This document shows positions 40,664 to 52,680 of a stretch of 64,000 bases of DNA, one piece after another; position 1 is the stretch's first letter, and each line of letters starts with the position of its first letter. The stretch is from Cherax quadricarinatus. Its lineage: Eukaryota > Arthropoda > Malacostraca > Decapoda > Parastacidae. The position numbers and the translations under genes were made by a program. Under the pieces are notes generated by a model. The model did not search any database and had not been told where the DNA came from. It saw only the letters and a program-made list of their open reading frames with translations. Location: positions 24,287,716 to 24,351,715 of the forward strand of contig NC_091308.1 of assembly GCF_038502225.1 (NCBI RefSeq). Direction: 5' to 3'.

Positions 40664-40690
40664 CTGAAGAAGCCTTCTGCGCAGGCGAAA
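40664..40690 (+). ncRNA. Decayed hammerhead-like core
   Basis: CTGAAGA, A, GCCTTC, TGC, GCAGGC, GAAA; stem II has one mismatch. The tail ACAATAAAGCTACACC keeps the AATAAA-like part, and TTGCGCGTGTCTTTTATTC follows. Confidence 0.45.
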
Positions 40691-41099
40691 TGTTTACACA
40701 ATAAAGCTACACCAGTATTGCGCGTGTCTTTTATTCATCAGCTGCTTGGCGTTGTATATCATTAATAATTTGATACCTTGTACACCCGTCACCTCTATAA
40801 GGCATCCTGGCATCTGATGGCACTCTCCACGTCGCCTCACAAGGGTGTCTGGCGTCCATTACTCGCCAGCCCCTACTTGGTCAAAGTCGAGCCACAGCTC
40901 CTGACCCAGCCTCTTTCCTACTGACCAGCTCCCTAATTCCTGGCTTCCAGAGGCCGATCATATCTACTCTAGTATGATGTCTGCCGCTACTCACCCAGCA
41001 TCTAATTAATGAAAAAAAAAATTCGTAACATTCTTGTGGGTCATTTAACATTCTGTTCACCTTTCTGGATTATTTCCCTTTTTCTAGCTTAGCTGAAAC

Positions 41100-41126
41100 T
41101 TGACAATAGCCCACGACGGACCGAAA
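41100..41126 (+). ncRNA. Decayed hammerhead-like core, T3/A8 variant
   Basis: TTGACAA, T, then a stem II pair AGCCC/GGACC that is imperfect, then GAAAC. Positions 3 and 8 are T and A. Weak on its own. Confidence 0.28.
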
Positions 41127-41572
41127 CATGGTCTAAAGTGTCCTTAACAAAGTATTGGTCATTTTTTGCTGTTGGAGTCACGGTATTGTGACCTTTATTC
41201 TTCTACTGTAGTATTACTCATGATAGTTTAGCGTACAGTCATGCTGCTCCATCAAGTATTGCCTTGTGATAACATGTTATACCACTATTTAATTTAGTAT
41301 ACTCTAGCTCTAGAAATTTGTTAGATAATTTCCTGTAGAGGAGTCCACGTCGAAGAAGACGGTGTTTGAGTCATTATAGGAAGCCACTATGCGTCTATTA
41401 TAAAGTTCCAGGGTTCATCACCCCCGAGACACGGGCTCACACCAAGTCCCCTGAACTGGAAACAGAGGTATACAGTAACAACAATGTATCAATGTTAAAC
41501 AAATAGATTATAACATATAGTGGGATTACATATAGACTTGCGCTTAGCAGTGAATTACTAAACATTCTAAAC

Positions 41573-41891
41573 CATCGGTTCTTAACCGTGAGAGGCTCGC
41601 CTTCCCTAGAGGGGCGTGAGTCATTTCCAGAGAGATGTGGGAACACGAACCCAGAGCAAAAATAAGGAATGACCTTAACATGTGGCAGCTCAGAAGCGGT
41701 GTCAAAAAATCTCACTAAATGTGTTCTCACTTTATACGTTTTGTATTTGCTCCTTACACAGATTTTATGTAAATATAGAGGACTTTTTTCATTTTTTAAC
41801 ATTTAGAATTTTACATGAAAGCAGGAGAGGGCGTGGAAATGAACACAAACCATGACAGGCGGCGCCATCTATTATATGTTAAGAGCCACTG
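41573..41891. mobile_element. hAT-type MITE, 319 bp
   Basis: Ends CATCGGTTCTTAACC on the left and GTTAAGAGCCACTG on the right, a degenerate inverted pair of the CAGTGGTTCTTAACC type. A perfect 8-bp target duplication, TTCTAAAC, lies at 41565-41572 and 41892-41899. No transposase is encoded. Confidence 0.85.
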
Positions 41892-41899
41892 TTCTAAAC

Positions 41900-42955
41900 C
41901 ATGAACATCTTAATGGAGTAGATTCATAGAACATTAGCTATTGGTCACTGCTCTTATCTTCAAACCTTTACATATAAAGACCCTGCAACTTGACTGCTTA
42001 CAAGTTTTACGAACTCAGTGCCAAATACAATTTGTACTCGGAGGTTTCAACTTTACAACAGCTAAAATTAAAGAACTTTCATAAATCTGTGAGAGCAGAT
42101 AGGCTATCGTGCAGTAGTCTGTGACAAACAGTCTCATTTGAGGGAACTTTCTGAAAGTAGCGAGCAATTAGTCCTAAGGAAACAATTAGCGGAGACACCC
42201 AGCAGATATAACATCTTACATTAAGAAACAACGACGTCCCGACGATCTAGTATGAAATAATTGTTACCCAGAGCACAGCCTAACTCAAGTGCAAACCAAC
42301 AAAGGAAAGGAACCTTCACCTTCACATTGGTACTCTACTCATCAACTTGTAATGCTGTACACAAACCATACCAGAATTGTATTAAGTGCAAATAAATAGT
42401 TTACTTATTGTAGTATCAACCTTGAGGAGTGGAGAGTATAATCAAGTACACCTCAACAACAGACCTGTGGTGCATACGATGGACTGCATGCGGCTAGAAA
42501 CAACAGCCTGGAGGCCTGGTCAGAGGCACGACTGAGGGGAGGGGGAGCGATGACCCTTTGCGGAATTGTCTTTCAAGTAACCTTCTGGTTGGTTGCCACC
42601 CACGCCCTGCCCACATACTTACTAACCCAAACACACATCTATCCATGAATTTCATCCTCGTAATCACAGTCAATATTTCACTGTGGCTAAGACAGTGATT
42701 ATCTAGCTGTGTATTATAGAATGAGCTCGGTGACTGCCTGTATTCTTCCTCTCGCCTCCGCCTAAAACACATCCCACACCTCGGCCCACCTCGCCACACC
42801 TCGCCCACCTTCGCCCCACCCTCACACCCACCCTCACTCCACCCTCACACCCACCCAGAACAATTTTGTTATAGCTGTCGTATTATTAAAACCTTCAAAG
42901 TCATACACACTAACACGAAATTTGGACTAAGTGTAAGCAATAGAAAAACATTTAC
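41900..42955. other. No gene seen
   Basis: Contains a CCCACC/CACCCT-rich low-complexity stretch at 42775-42860. The minus frame 42494-42808 has no recognisable domain. Confidence 0.35.
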
Positions 42956-42959
42956 TAGC

Positions 42960-43085
42960 ATGTACCAGAAGACGATTCCAGGGGTCACCGCCGGGCAGCC
43001 AGGTCCCAGACTAGGCCTCCCGGTTGATAGCCTGATCAACCAGGTTATTGGTCCTAACCGCACGCAATCAGGCTGATCAGGAACT
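42960..43085. repeat. Dispersed repeat, family T2
   Basis: CAGGTCCCAGACTAGGCCTC, CCCGGTTGATAGCCTGATC and AACCAGG blocks match 49110-49160 and 58370-58460. Confidence 0.55.
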
Positions 43086-43253
43086 AACTTGAAGAACTCA
43101 TTCAGGGTCATTTGGCATCACACTGGCACACATACATCTTCCTCTTGACCTTGTTAGACACAGATAATGAACAGGAGCATCCCTCTCCCTCCTCCTATCC
43201 CTGCCCTTAGAGTGGTCTCTTCTATCCCAGACCCCTCTCCTGAGAGTGATAAG

Positions 43254-43350
43254 CCCACACCGGCCTGGCAGCCCCAGCCCACACCGGCCTGGCAGCCCCA
43301 GCCCACACCGGCCTGGCAGCCCCAGCCCACACCGGCCTGGCAGCCCCAGG
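43254..43350. repeat. 24-bp minisatellite
   Basis: Four identical units with CCACACCGGCCTGGCAGCCC and CAGC. The unit is eight codons long. Confidence 0.93.
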
Positions 43351-43483
43351 GGTTACAGCATGACCGACAGTGGGTTCTCTCTCACCTTGCATGGCCACCC
43401 ATACAATGGTCGTGCTGTGTGAAAACACACTTCACCTTCATCTGAGCACCTTCTTAGATAATACAAGACTGCCTCTGTGTTGC

Positions 43484-46400
43484 ACGCCTCGTTGAGTGTA
43501 CTGACACACTTGTTGTTGAGTGTACTGACACACTGTTATTGTTGAGTGTACTGACACACTGTTGTTGTTGAGTGTACTGACACACTTGTTGTTGTTGAGT
43601 GTACTGACACACTGTTGTTGTTGAGTGTACTGACACACTTGTTGAGTGTACTGACACACTGTTGTTGTTGAGTGTACTGACACACTTGTTGTTGTTGAGT
43701 GTACTGACACACTGTTGTTGTTGAGTGTACTGACACACTTGTTGTTGAGTGTACTGACACACTGTTGTTGTTGAGTGTACTGACACACTTGTTGTTGTTG
43801 AGTGTACTGACACACTTGTTGTTGAGTGTACTGACACACTGTTGTTGAGTGTACTGACACACTTGTTGTTGTTGAGTGTACTGACACACTTGTTGTTGAG
43901 TGTACTGACACACTGTTGTTGTTGAGTGTACTGACACACTTGTTGTTGATGAGTGTACTGACACACTGTTATTGTTGAGTGTACTGACACACTGTTGTTG
44001 TTGAGTGTACTGACACACTTGTTGTTGTTGAGTGTACTGACACACTGTTGTTGTTGAGTGTACTGACACACTGTTGTTGTTGAGTGTACTGACACACTTG
44101 TTGTTGAGTGTACTGACACACTGTTATTGTTGAGTGTACTGACACACTGTTGTTGTTGAGTGTACTGACACACTTGTTGTTGTTGAGTGTACTGACACAC
44201 TGTTGTTGTTGAGTGTACTGACACACTTGTTGTTGAGTGTACTGACACACTGTTATTGTTGAGTGTACTGACACACTGTTGTTGTTGAGTGTACTGACAC
44301 ACTTGTTGTTGAGTGTACTGACACACTGTTATTGTTGAGTGTACTGACACACTGTTGTTGTTGAGTGTACTGACACACTTGTTGTTGAGTGTACTGACAC
44401 ACTGTTGTTGAGTGTACTGACACACTTGTTGTTGAGTGTACTGACACACTTGTTGTTGAGTGTACTGACACACTTGTTGTTGAGTGTACTGACACACTGT
44501 TATTGTTGAGTGTACTGACACACTGTTGTTGTTGAGTGTACTGACACACTTGTTGTTGAGTGTACTGACACACTGTTGTTGAGTGTACTGACACACTGTT
44601 TTTGTTGAGTGTACTGACAGACTTGTTGTTGTTGAGTGTACTGACACAATGTTGTTGAGTGTACTGGCACACTGTTGAGTGTACTGACACACTGTTGTTG
44701 TTGAGTGTACTGACAAACTTGTTGTTGTTGAGTGTACTGACACACTGTTGTTGAGTGTACTGACACACTGTTGTTGTTGAGTGTACTGACAAACTTGTTG
44801 TTGTTGAGTGTGCTGACACACTGTTGTTGAGTGTACTGGCACACTGTTGTTGAGTGTACTGACACACTGTTGTTGAGTGTACTGACACACTGTTGTTGTT
44901 GAGTGTACTGACAAACTTGTTGTTGTTGAGTGTACTGACACACTGTTGTTGAGTGTACTGACACACTGTTGTTGTTGAGTGTACTGACACACTTGTTGTT
45001 GTTGAGTGTACTGACACACTGTTGTTGTTGAGTGTACTGACACACTTGTTGTTGAGTGTACTGGCACACTGTTGTTAAGTGTACTGACACACTGTTGTTG
45101 TTGAGTGTACTGACACACTGTTGTTGAGTGTACTGGCACACTGTTGTTGAGTGTGCTGACACACTGTTGTTGTTGAGTGTACTGACACACTTGTTGTTGT
45201 TGAGTGTGCTGACACACTGTTGTTGTTGAGTGTACTGACACAATGTTGTTGTTGAGTGTGCTGACACACTGTTGTTGTTGAGTGTGCTGACACAATGTTG
45301 TTGTTGAGTGTGCTGACACACTGTTGTTGTTGAGTGTACTGACACAATGTTGTTGTTGAGTGTGCTGACACACTGTTGTTGTTGAGTGTGCTGACACACT
45401 GTTGTTGTTGAGTGTACTGACACACTGTTGTTGTTGAGTGTGCTGACACAATGTTGTTGTTGAGTGTGCTGACACAATGTTGTTGTTGAGTGTGCTGACA
45501 CAATGTTGTTGTTGAGTGTGCTGACACAATGTTGTTGTTGAGTGTGCTGACACACTGTTGTTGTTGAGTGTATTGACACACTGTTGTTGTTGAGTGTGCT
45601 GACACACTGTTGTTGTTGAGTGTGTTGACACACTGTTGTTGTTGAGTGTGCTGACACACTGTTGTTGTTGAGTGTGCTGACACACTGTTGTTGAGTGTGC
45701 TGACACAATGTTGTTGTTGAGTGTGCTGACACAATGTTGTTGTTGAGTGTGCTGACACAATGTTGTTGTTGAGTGTACTGACACACTGTTGTTGTTGAGT
45801 GTGCTGACACAATGTTGTTGTTGAGTGTGCTGACACAATGTTGTTGTTGAGTGTGCTGACACAATGTTGTTGTTGAGTGTACTGACACACTGTTGTTGTT
45901 GAGTGTGCTGACACACTGTTGTTGTTGAGTGTGTTGACACACTGTTGTTGTTGAGTGTACTGACACAATGTTGTTGTTGAGTGTGCTGACACACTGTTGT
46001 TGTTCAGTGTGCTGACACAATGTTGTTGTTGAGTTTGCTGACACACTTGTTGTTGAGTGTACTGACACAATGTTGTTGTTGAGTGTGCTGACACACTTTT
46101 GTTGTTGAGTGTGCTGACACAATGTTGTTGTTGAGTGTGCTGACACAATGTTGTTGTTGAGTGTGTTGACACACTGTTGTTGTTGAGTGTGCTGACACAC
46201 TGTTGTTGTTGAGTGTGTTGACACACTGTTGTTGTTGAGTGTACTGACACACTGTTGTTGTTGAGTGTGCTGACACACTGTTGTTGTTGAGTGTGTTGAC
46301 ACACTGTTGTTGTTGAGTGTACTGACACACTGTTGTTGTTGAGTGTACTGACATACTGTTGTTGTTGAGTGTGCTGACACACTGTTGTTGTTGAGTGTGC

Positions 46401-47597
46401 TGACACATTGTTGTTGAGTGTGCTGACACACTGTTGTTGTTGAGTTTGCTGACACAATGTTGTTGTTGAGTGTACTGACACAATGTTGTTGTTGAGTGTG
46501 CTGACACACTGTTGTTGTTGAGTGTGCTGACACAATGTTGTTGTTGAGTGTGCTGACACACTGTTGTTGTTCAGTGTGCTGACACAATGTTGTTGTTGAG
46601 TTTGCTGACACACTTGTTGTGTACTGACACAATGTTGTTGTTGAGTGTGCTGACACACTTTTGTTGTTGAGTGTGCTGACACAATGTTGTTGTTGAGTGT
46701 GCTGACACAATGTTGTTGTTGAGTGTGTTGACACACTGTTGTTGTTGAGTGTGCTGACACACTGTTGTTGTTGAGTGTGTTGACACACTATTGTTGTTGA
46801 GTGTACTGACACACTGTTGTTGTTGAGTGTGCTGACACACTGTTGTTGTTGAGTGTGTTGACACACTGTTGTTGTTGAGTGTACTGACACACTGTTGTTG
46901 TTGAGTGTACTGACACACTGTTGTTGTTGAGTGTGCTGACACACTGTTGTTGTTGAGTGTGCTGACACACTGTTGTTGAGTGTGCTGACACACTGTTGTT
47001 GTTGAGTTTGCTGACACAATGTTGTTGTTGAGTGTACTGACACAATGTTGTTGTTGAGTGTGCTGACACACTGTTGTTGTTGAGTGTGCTGACACAATGT
47101 TGTTGTTGAGTGTGCTGACACACTGTTGTTGTTGAGTGTGCTGACACACTGTTGTTGTTGAGTGTACTGACACACTGTTGTTGTTGAGTGTGCTGACACA
47201 CTGTTGTTGTTGAGTGTGCTGACACACTGTTGTTGTTGAGTTTGCTGACACAATGTTGTTGTTGTTGAGTGTACTGACACAATGTTGTTGTTGAGTGTGC
47301 TGACACACTGTTGTTGTTGAGTGTGCTGACACAATGTTGTTGTTGAGTGTGCTGACACACTGTTGTTGTTGAGTGTGCTGACACACTGTTGTTGTTGAGT
47401 GTGCTGACACACTGTTGTTGTTGAGTGTACTGACACAATGTTGTTGTTGAGTGTGCTGACACACTGTTGTTGTTGAGTGTGCTGACACAATGTTGTTGTT
47501 GAGTGTGCTGACACACTGTTGTTGTTGAGTGTTCTGACACACTGTTGTTGTTGAGTGTGCTGACACACTGTTGTTGTTGAGTGTGCTGACACACTGT
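43484..47597. repeat. 26-bp array with variable TTG count
   Basis: About 160 units of GAGTGTACTGACACAC or GAGTGTGCTGACACAC joined by CTTG or CTG/ATG plus two or three TTG triplets. Unit length is 26 bp in the right two thirds and 22-29 bp in the left third, where the TTG number varies. GTACTGAC dominates left of about 45200 and GTGCTGAC right of it. Two segments near 46010-46260 and 46585-46840 are near-identical (about 575 bp apart). Minus-strand frames of up to 1057 codons are artefacts of stop-free units. Confidence 0.97.
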
Positions 47598-47676
47598 AGC
47601 TTGCCACAGCCACATATGTGTTCGCATCAGAAGTAACATGTCTAGTGGTACTGGGTGCCTGAATTTTGAACAATGA
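47598..47676. other. Short unique gap
   Basis: Nothing recognised. Confidence 0.3.
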
Positions 47677-47770
47677 TGGCGAAGTGGACTAAGGCGTCAC
47701 AGAATTTTGGGAGGATTTTGGGTAGGCGTGCTAAAACATTAGGGGTTCGATTCCCGTCGAGTCGCAGGAA
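47677..47770 (+). repeat. tRNA-derived SINE-like head
   Basis: A-box-like TGGCGAAGTGGACTAAGGCG and B-box GGGGTTCGATTCCCGT (47742-47757), then CGAGTCGCAGG. An AT-rich tail follows. A complete cloverleaf is not possible, so it is a SINE head rather than a tRNA gene. Confidence 0.6.
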
Positions 47771-48670
47771 GGGACGATACCCATACTCAGTTTTAGGCCG
47801 TTACCAATACCGATATTTTTCAATATATTTTTTATTTTAACATTACATTAACTATGGCCAATACATAAGGGAATACGTATTTATTGCTCAAAAGGGATTA
47901 AAATAACCCAGGAAAATTAGCTATTAAATAACCTAATTTCTCTGAGATACTAATGTCATTATTCATTACTAATTACAGACACCTGCGAGTGCCTTACAAA
48001 CTGAAAAAAAATCTGACACTATCTTCATATTTAGTAATTTGATGAAGACATGATCCCGTATCAATTGCGAAAATAAATGTTTGAATAATTTCAAGTTATA
48101 TTAGACATGAAACTAACACCTCCAACACTCTCATAATACTGTTTATATCAAGCTATAAGAAACATTTTCAAAAATAAAAAAAAATGCATTGTGATAATTG
48201 CAATAACTTCTCCCTATTATTAAAGTGAATTAACTGACACACAGTTTAAAATGTTTTAAACTCTGAAGCTGCGCAACGGAAGAGTGGAAAAAAACTACAA
48301 TATTCTGATACTTTTAATTAAAAATAATCAATATACATATATTACCCTAACAGTTAAAATTAAAATTCATTAAACTGAAGTTGAGTAACATCAACTTCTG
48401 CCCATTTTCAGAAGTTTGTTCGTAGAGAGAGAGTTGACGTTCCCTCCGCTCTACTGAAGACGTGTTCAGCTTAGATATTTACTGGCTAGGTTTGCTAGAA
48501 ACCGAAGAACTATCACAATAGTATAAAGTATAAAATTTAGGAGCTAAACCCACAAGGGTCATTCTGCTCAAGACGTGTTGGAGGCTTGATCCACCGTCTG
48601 AGGAGCGCCAGACAGACGCGCGTAATATTTGTATTCGCCTATTTCTCTCAAGAACTATCCTGGTTTCGGA
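47771..48670. other. No gene seen
   Basis: AT-rich DNA without supported frames or repeats. Confidence 0.35.
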
Positions 48671-48679
48671 ATTGAGACA

Positions 48680-48745
48680 CTTATGCAACATATGGGAATC
48701 TTTATTGAAGAAACGTTTCGCCACACAGTGACTTCATCAGTCTTA
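48680..48745 (-). ncRNA. Hammerhead-like unit, minus strand
   Basis: Core 48716-48740 reads on the minus strand CTGATGA, A, GTCAC, TGT, GTGGC, GAAA; stem II has one G-U pair. Stem I is AAGA before the core with TCTT after CGTT. The tail CAATAAAGATTCCC and GTTGCATAAGTGTCT is kept. Confidence 0.5.
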
Positions 48746-48849
48746 TACAAAGCAGGAAGGTATAAGGAGGAGTAGTTTACAAAACCATTCATCACAGCTG
48801 TCAGACACAGCATCATCATGGGACCTTCATACAAATAATTCTTCAAAAC

Positions 48850-49074
48850 TTGTCCAATCTTTGGACGAAGGCCTACTTATTTTTTTATATATTTGTGGTA
48901 ATAAGTTGCCGAGACAGGTGACTGTGGGGCGCTGTTGTTAGCAATGGTGGCTATGTTGTCTTGATAACAGTATCACAAACTCTTCACTCACTGTTTCTTC
49001 ATCTTGACTTTCCTCAACAGAATTAATGCTACTTTATCATAATAATGGTATACAGTCAAACCAGGGTACTGGTG
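48850..49074. other. No gene seen
   Basis: Nothing recognised. Confidence 0.3.
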
Positions 49075-49160
49075 GGAGTCTACCTGGAGGTTATTCTGGG
49101 GATCAACGCCCCCGCGGCCCGGTCCACGACCAGGCCTCCCGGTGGATCAGGGCTTAGAAC
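49075..49160 (+). repeat. Dispersed repeat, family T2
   Basis: CTACCTGGAGGTTATTCTGG, GATCAACGCCCCCGCGGCCC and GACCAGGCCTCCCGGTGGAT blocks. The clearest T2 copy here. Confidence 0.65.
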
Positions 49161-49779
49161 CCAGGGGTTAGAACCTATGGCAAGTGAGTTTTACTAGACT
49201 CTTGCCATGGCTTCCAGCTCCACCAGTACTAATTGGGCGTCCCTGAATTTCATTTGATGATTGGTGGAATTTCGGTGTTGTACGCAGGCGTTCAAGGGCC
49301 TTGAGCGCTAAGCTTTAGAGATTTTAAAATTGAAGTCCAATTTCAAGTGTAACTTTATGCTGTTGTTAAGGAGCAGTTTGCATCCTATACACATGTTTGC
49401 ATGGACTTCTTGTTGCAAAGTTGCAAGATATTGCAAAATTGTATTTATCATAAATCCCTCGGAGTTTCACAAAATTGTTAAGTTGTACAATGTTCTAGTC
49501 AACATCAGATGAAAGATAAAGAGTTTTAGATTATCTAGACTTCAAATTTTTTTGCGAATAAGAATAAGAGTCAATAAAAACAAAATGGTAAAACATATTG
49601 CAAAACAACGTTGTAATTACATAGAACAATCAATCAATCAATTCATCAATATTATCTGAAAAAATCATGACGCTCCTATTATTACTCTTTGCAAATGAGT
49701 GCAACAAATGTCAATAACTTATTCCTGAGTTACTCAAGTTTTTTTTCTATAAAACTCTATGGAGATGAAACACCAAATC
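49161..49779. other. No gene seen
   Basis: AT-rich. A 60-codon frame at 49330 has no recognisable content. Confidence 0.35.
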
Positions 49780-50943
49780 TGAGCGTGTTGCAAACCCCTA
49801 TCATTGTTGATAACCCAGAGTGAGCGTGTTGCAAACCCCTATCATTGTTGATAACCCAGAGTGAGCGTGTTGCAAACCCCTATCATTGTTGATAACCCAG
49901 AGTGAGCGTGTTGCAAACCCCTATCATTGTTGATAACCCAGAGTGAGCGTGTTGCAAACCCCTATCATTGTTGATAACCCAGAGTGAGCGTGTTGCAAAC
50001 CCCTATCATTGTTGATAACCCAGAGTGAGCGTGTTGCAAACCCCTATCATTGTTGATAACCCAGAGTGAGCGTGTTGCAAACCCCTATCATTGTTGATAA
50101 CCCAGAGTGAGCGTGTTGCAAACCCCTATCATTGTTGATAACCCAGAGTGAGCGTGTTGCAAACCCCTATCATTGTTGATAACCCAGAGTGAGCGTGTTG
50201 CAAACCCCTATCATTGTTGATAACCCAGAGTGAGCGTGTTGCAAACCCCTATCATTGTTGATAACCCAGAGTGAGCGTGTTGCAAACCCCTATCATTGTT
50301 GATAACCCAGAGTGAGCGTGTTGCAAACCCCTATCATTGTTGATAACCCAGAGTGAGCGTGTTGCAAACCCCTATCATTGTTGATAACCCAGAGTGAGCG
50401 TGTTGCAAACCCCTATCATTGTTGATAACCCAGAGTGAGCGTGTTGCAAACCCCTATCATTGTTGATAACCCAGAGTGAGCGTGTTGCAAACCCCTATCA
50501 TTGTTGATAACCCAGAGTGAGCGTGTTGCAAACCCCTATCATTGTTGATAACCCAGAGTGAGCGTGTTGCAAACCCCTATCATTGTTGAGAACCCAGAGT
50601 GAGCGTGTTGCAAACCCCTATCATTGTTGATAACCCAGAGTGAGCGTGTTGCAAACCCCTATCATTGTTGATAACCCAGAGTGAGCGTGTTGCAAACCCC
50701 TATCATTGTTGATAACCCAGAGTGAGCGTGTTGCAAACCCCTATCATTGTTGATAACCCAGAGTGAGCGTGTTGCAAACCCCTATCATTGTTGATAACCC
50801 AGAGTGAGCGTGTTGCAAACCCCTATCATTGTTGATAACCCAGAGTGAGCGTGTTGCAAACCCCTATCATTGTTGATAACCCAGAGTGAGCGTGTTGCAA
50901 ACCCCTATCATTGTTGATAACCCAGAGTGAGCGTCTTGCAAAC
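49780..50943. repeat. 41-bp array, nearly identical units
   Basis: About 28 units with GAGCGTGTTGCAAACCCC, TATCATTGTTGATAAC and CCAGAGT. Apart from the edge units, I saw one difference (TTGAGAAC near 50588). Such uniformity means recent expansion, active homogenisation or an assembly artefact. The right edge cuts into a LINE fragment. Confidence 0.97.
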
Positions 50944-51500
50944 TGTTGTCTTCCTCCTAATGTGGCTATACAGCAGTTTCGGGTCAGACTTGACTTTCGA
51001 TGCTATGCTGTTTTCATACTGCCGCAGGGCCTCCCTCCTTATCTGTGCATATTCGTTTCTGGCTCTTCGACTAATCTCCTTATTTTCCTGGGTTCTTTGC
51101 CTTCAGTACTTTTTCAATTCTCTAGTGCACTTAGTTTTTGCCTCCCTGCACCTTCGGGTAAACCAGGCGCTAGTTCTGGTCTTCCCATTATTTCTGTTGT
51201 CCTTGGGAACAAACCATTCCTCTGCCACCTTGCATTTTGTTGTTATGTATTCCATCGTTTCGTTTACTGACTTGCCGACCAATTCTCTGTCCCACTGAAC
51301 CTCCTGCAGGAAGTTCCTCATACCCTCTCCAATTGTAGCTCTATGTATTCAAAGCACAGAACCACGTGATCTTAACTGCTCAGGGCGAACACGAGGTCCA
51401 GTCTTGCTGGTTCATCCTCCCCTCTCTCTCTCTGATAGTGTCCTTGACATGTTGATGCATGAGGTTTTTCAGTACCACATCCATCATCTTGGCTGTGTGT
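50944..51500 (-). pseudogene. LINE endonuclease end and EN-RT linker fragment
   Basis: The minus strand of 51480-51370 gives RGEDEPARLDLVFALSS (end of an endonuclease; the SDH block is replaced by a stop and DHVVL). 51321-51103 gives VQWDRELVGKSVNETMEYI and AWFTRRCREAKTKC, typical of the linker before a LINE reverse transcriptase, followed after a stop by RNEYAQIRREA. Probably LINE C, but no overlap with the other copies allows proof. Confidence 0.6.
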
Positions 51501-51546
51501 GTACTCACCTATTTGTGGTTGCAGGGGTCGATTCATAGCTCCTGGC

Positions 51547-51549
<3 letters not shown>

Positions 51550-51634
<85 letters not shown>
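51550..51634. repeat. (GT)n microsatellite
   Basis: About 42 GT repeats without interruption. Confidence 0.97.
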
Positions 51635-51638
<4 letters not shown>

Positions 51639-51789
51639 CCATAAGCCTGCCACAAAACCAAGAAAATATAACAACGCAACAAATTTTTAAAAAATATATA
51701 TTTAACTTGTCACGCGGAACGTCCCAAACACCCGGGATTAAATTCTTGCCAGCCATGAAAAATGTGATAGTACCCGCTGAGTGAATCTC

Positions 51790-52680
51790 TACAGGACGGG
51801 TGTAGACGGGTAACTGCAGGGTGAGTGTAGACGGGTAGCTGCAGGGTGGGTGTAGACGGGTAGCTGCAGAGTGGGTGTAGACGGGTAGCTGCAGGATGGA
51901 TGTAGACGGGTAGCTGCAGGGTGGATGTAGACGGGTAGCTGCAGGGTGGGTGTAAGCGGGTGGCTGCAAGGTGAGTGTAGATGGGTAGCTGCAAGGTGGG
52001 TGTAGACGGGTAGCTGTAGGGCGGGTGTAGAAGGGTAGCTGCAGGGTGGGTGTAGACGGGTAGCTGCAGGGCGGGTGTAAACGGGTAGCTGCAGGGTGGG
52101 TGTAGACGGGTAGCTGCAGGGTAGGTGTAGAAGGGTAGTTGTAGGGCGGGTGTAGACGGGTAGCTGCAGGGTGGGTGTAGACGGGTAGCTGCAGGGCGGG
52201 TCTAGACGGGTAGCTGCAGGGTGTAGACGGGTAGCTGCAAGGCGGGTGTAGAGTGGTAGCTGCAGGGTGGGTGTAGACTGGAAGCTGCAGGGTGGGTGTA
52301 GACGAGTAGCTGCAGGGCGGGTGTAGAAGGGTAGCTGCAGGGTGCGTGTAGACGAGTAGCTGCAGGGCGGGTGTAGACGGGTAGCTGCAGGGTGGGTGTA
52401 GATGGGTAGCTGCAGGGTGGGTGAAGACGGATTTCTGCAGGGTGGGTGTAGACAGGTAGCTGCAGGGTGGGTGTAGACGGGTTGTTACAGGGTGGGTGAA
52501 GACGGGTAAATGCAGGGTGTAGACGGGATGCTACAGGGTGGGTGTAGACGGGTTGCTACAGGGTGGGTGTAGACGGGTAGCTGCAGGGCGGGTGTAGACG
52601 GGTTGCTGCAGGGCGGGTGTAGACGGGTTGCTTCATGGTGGGTGTAGACGGGCTGCTGCAGGGTAAGTGTAGACGGGTAG
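51790..52680. repeat. 25-bp array, GTAGACGGGTAGCTGCAG type
   Basis: About 35 units with GGGTAGCTGCAGGGTGG and GTGTAGAC. Variation is higher than in the other arrays. Confidence 0.95.

Larger units (their letters stand above)
40273..41560. other. No gene seen; two hammerhead-like cores
   Basis: Mostly unique DNA. It includes the cores at 40664 and 41100 listed separately. No frame above 60 codons with recognisable content. Confidence 0.35.

Noticed and set aside
41437..41802. Minus-strand frame of 121 codons
   Set aside because: It lies across the hAT MITE boundary and has no recognisable content.
44500..47673. Minus-strand frame of 1057 codons rich in Gln, Ser, Asn, Thr
   Set aside because: Translation of the 26-bp array. 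The start lies in unique DNA by chance; no domain is present.
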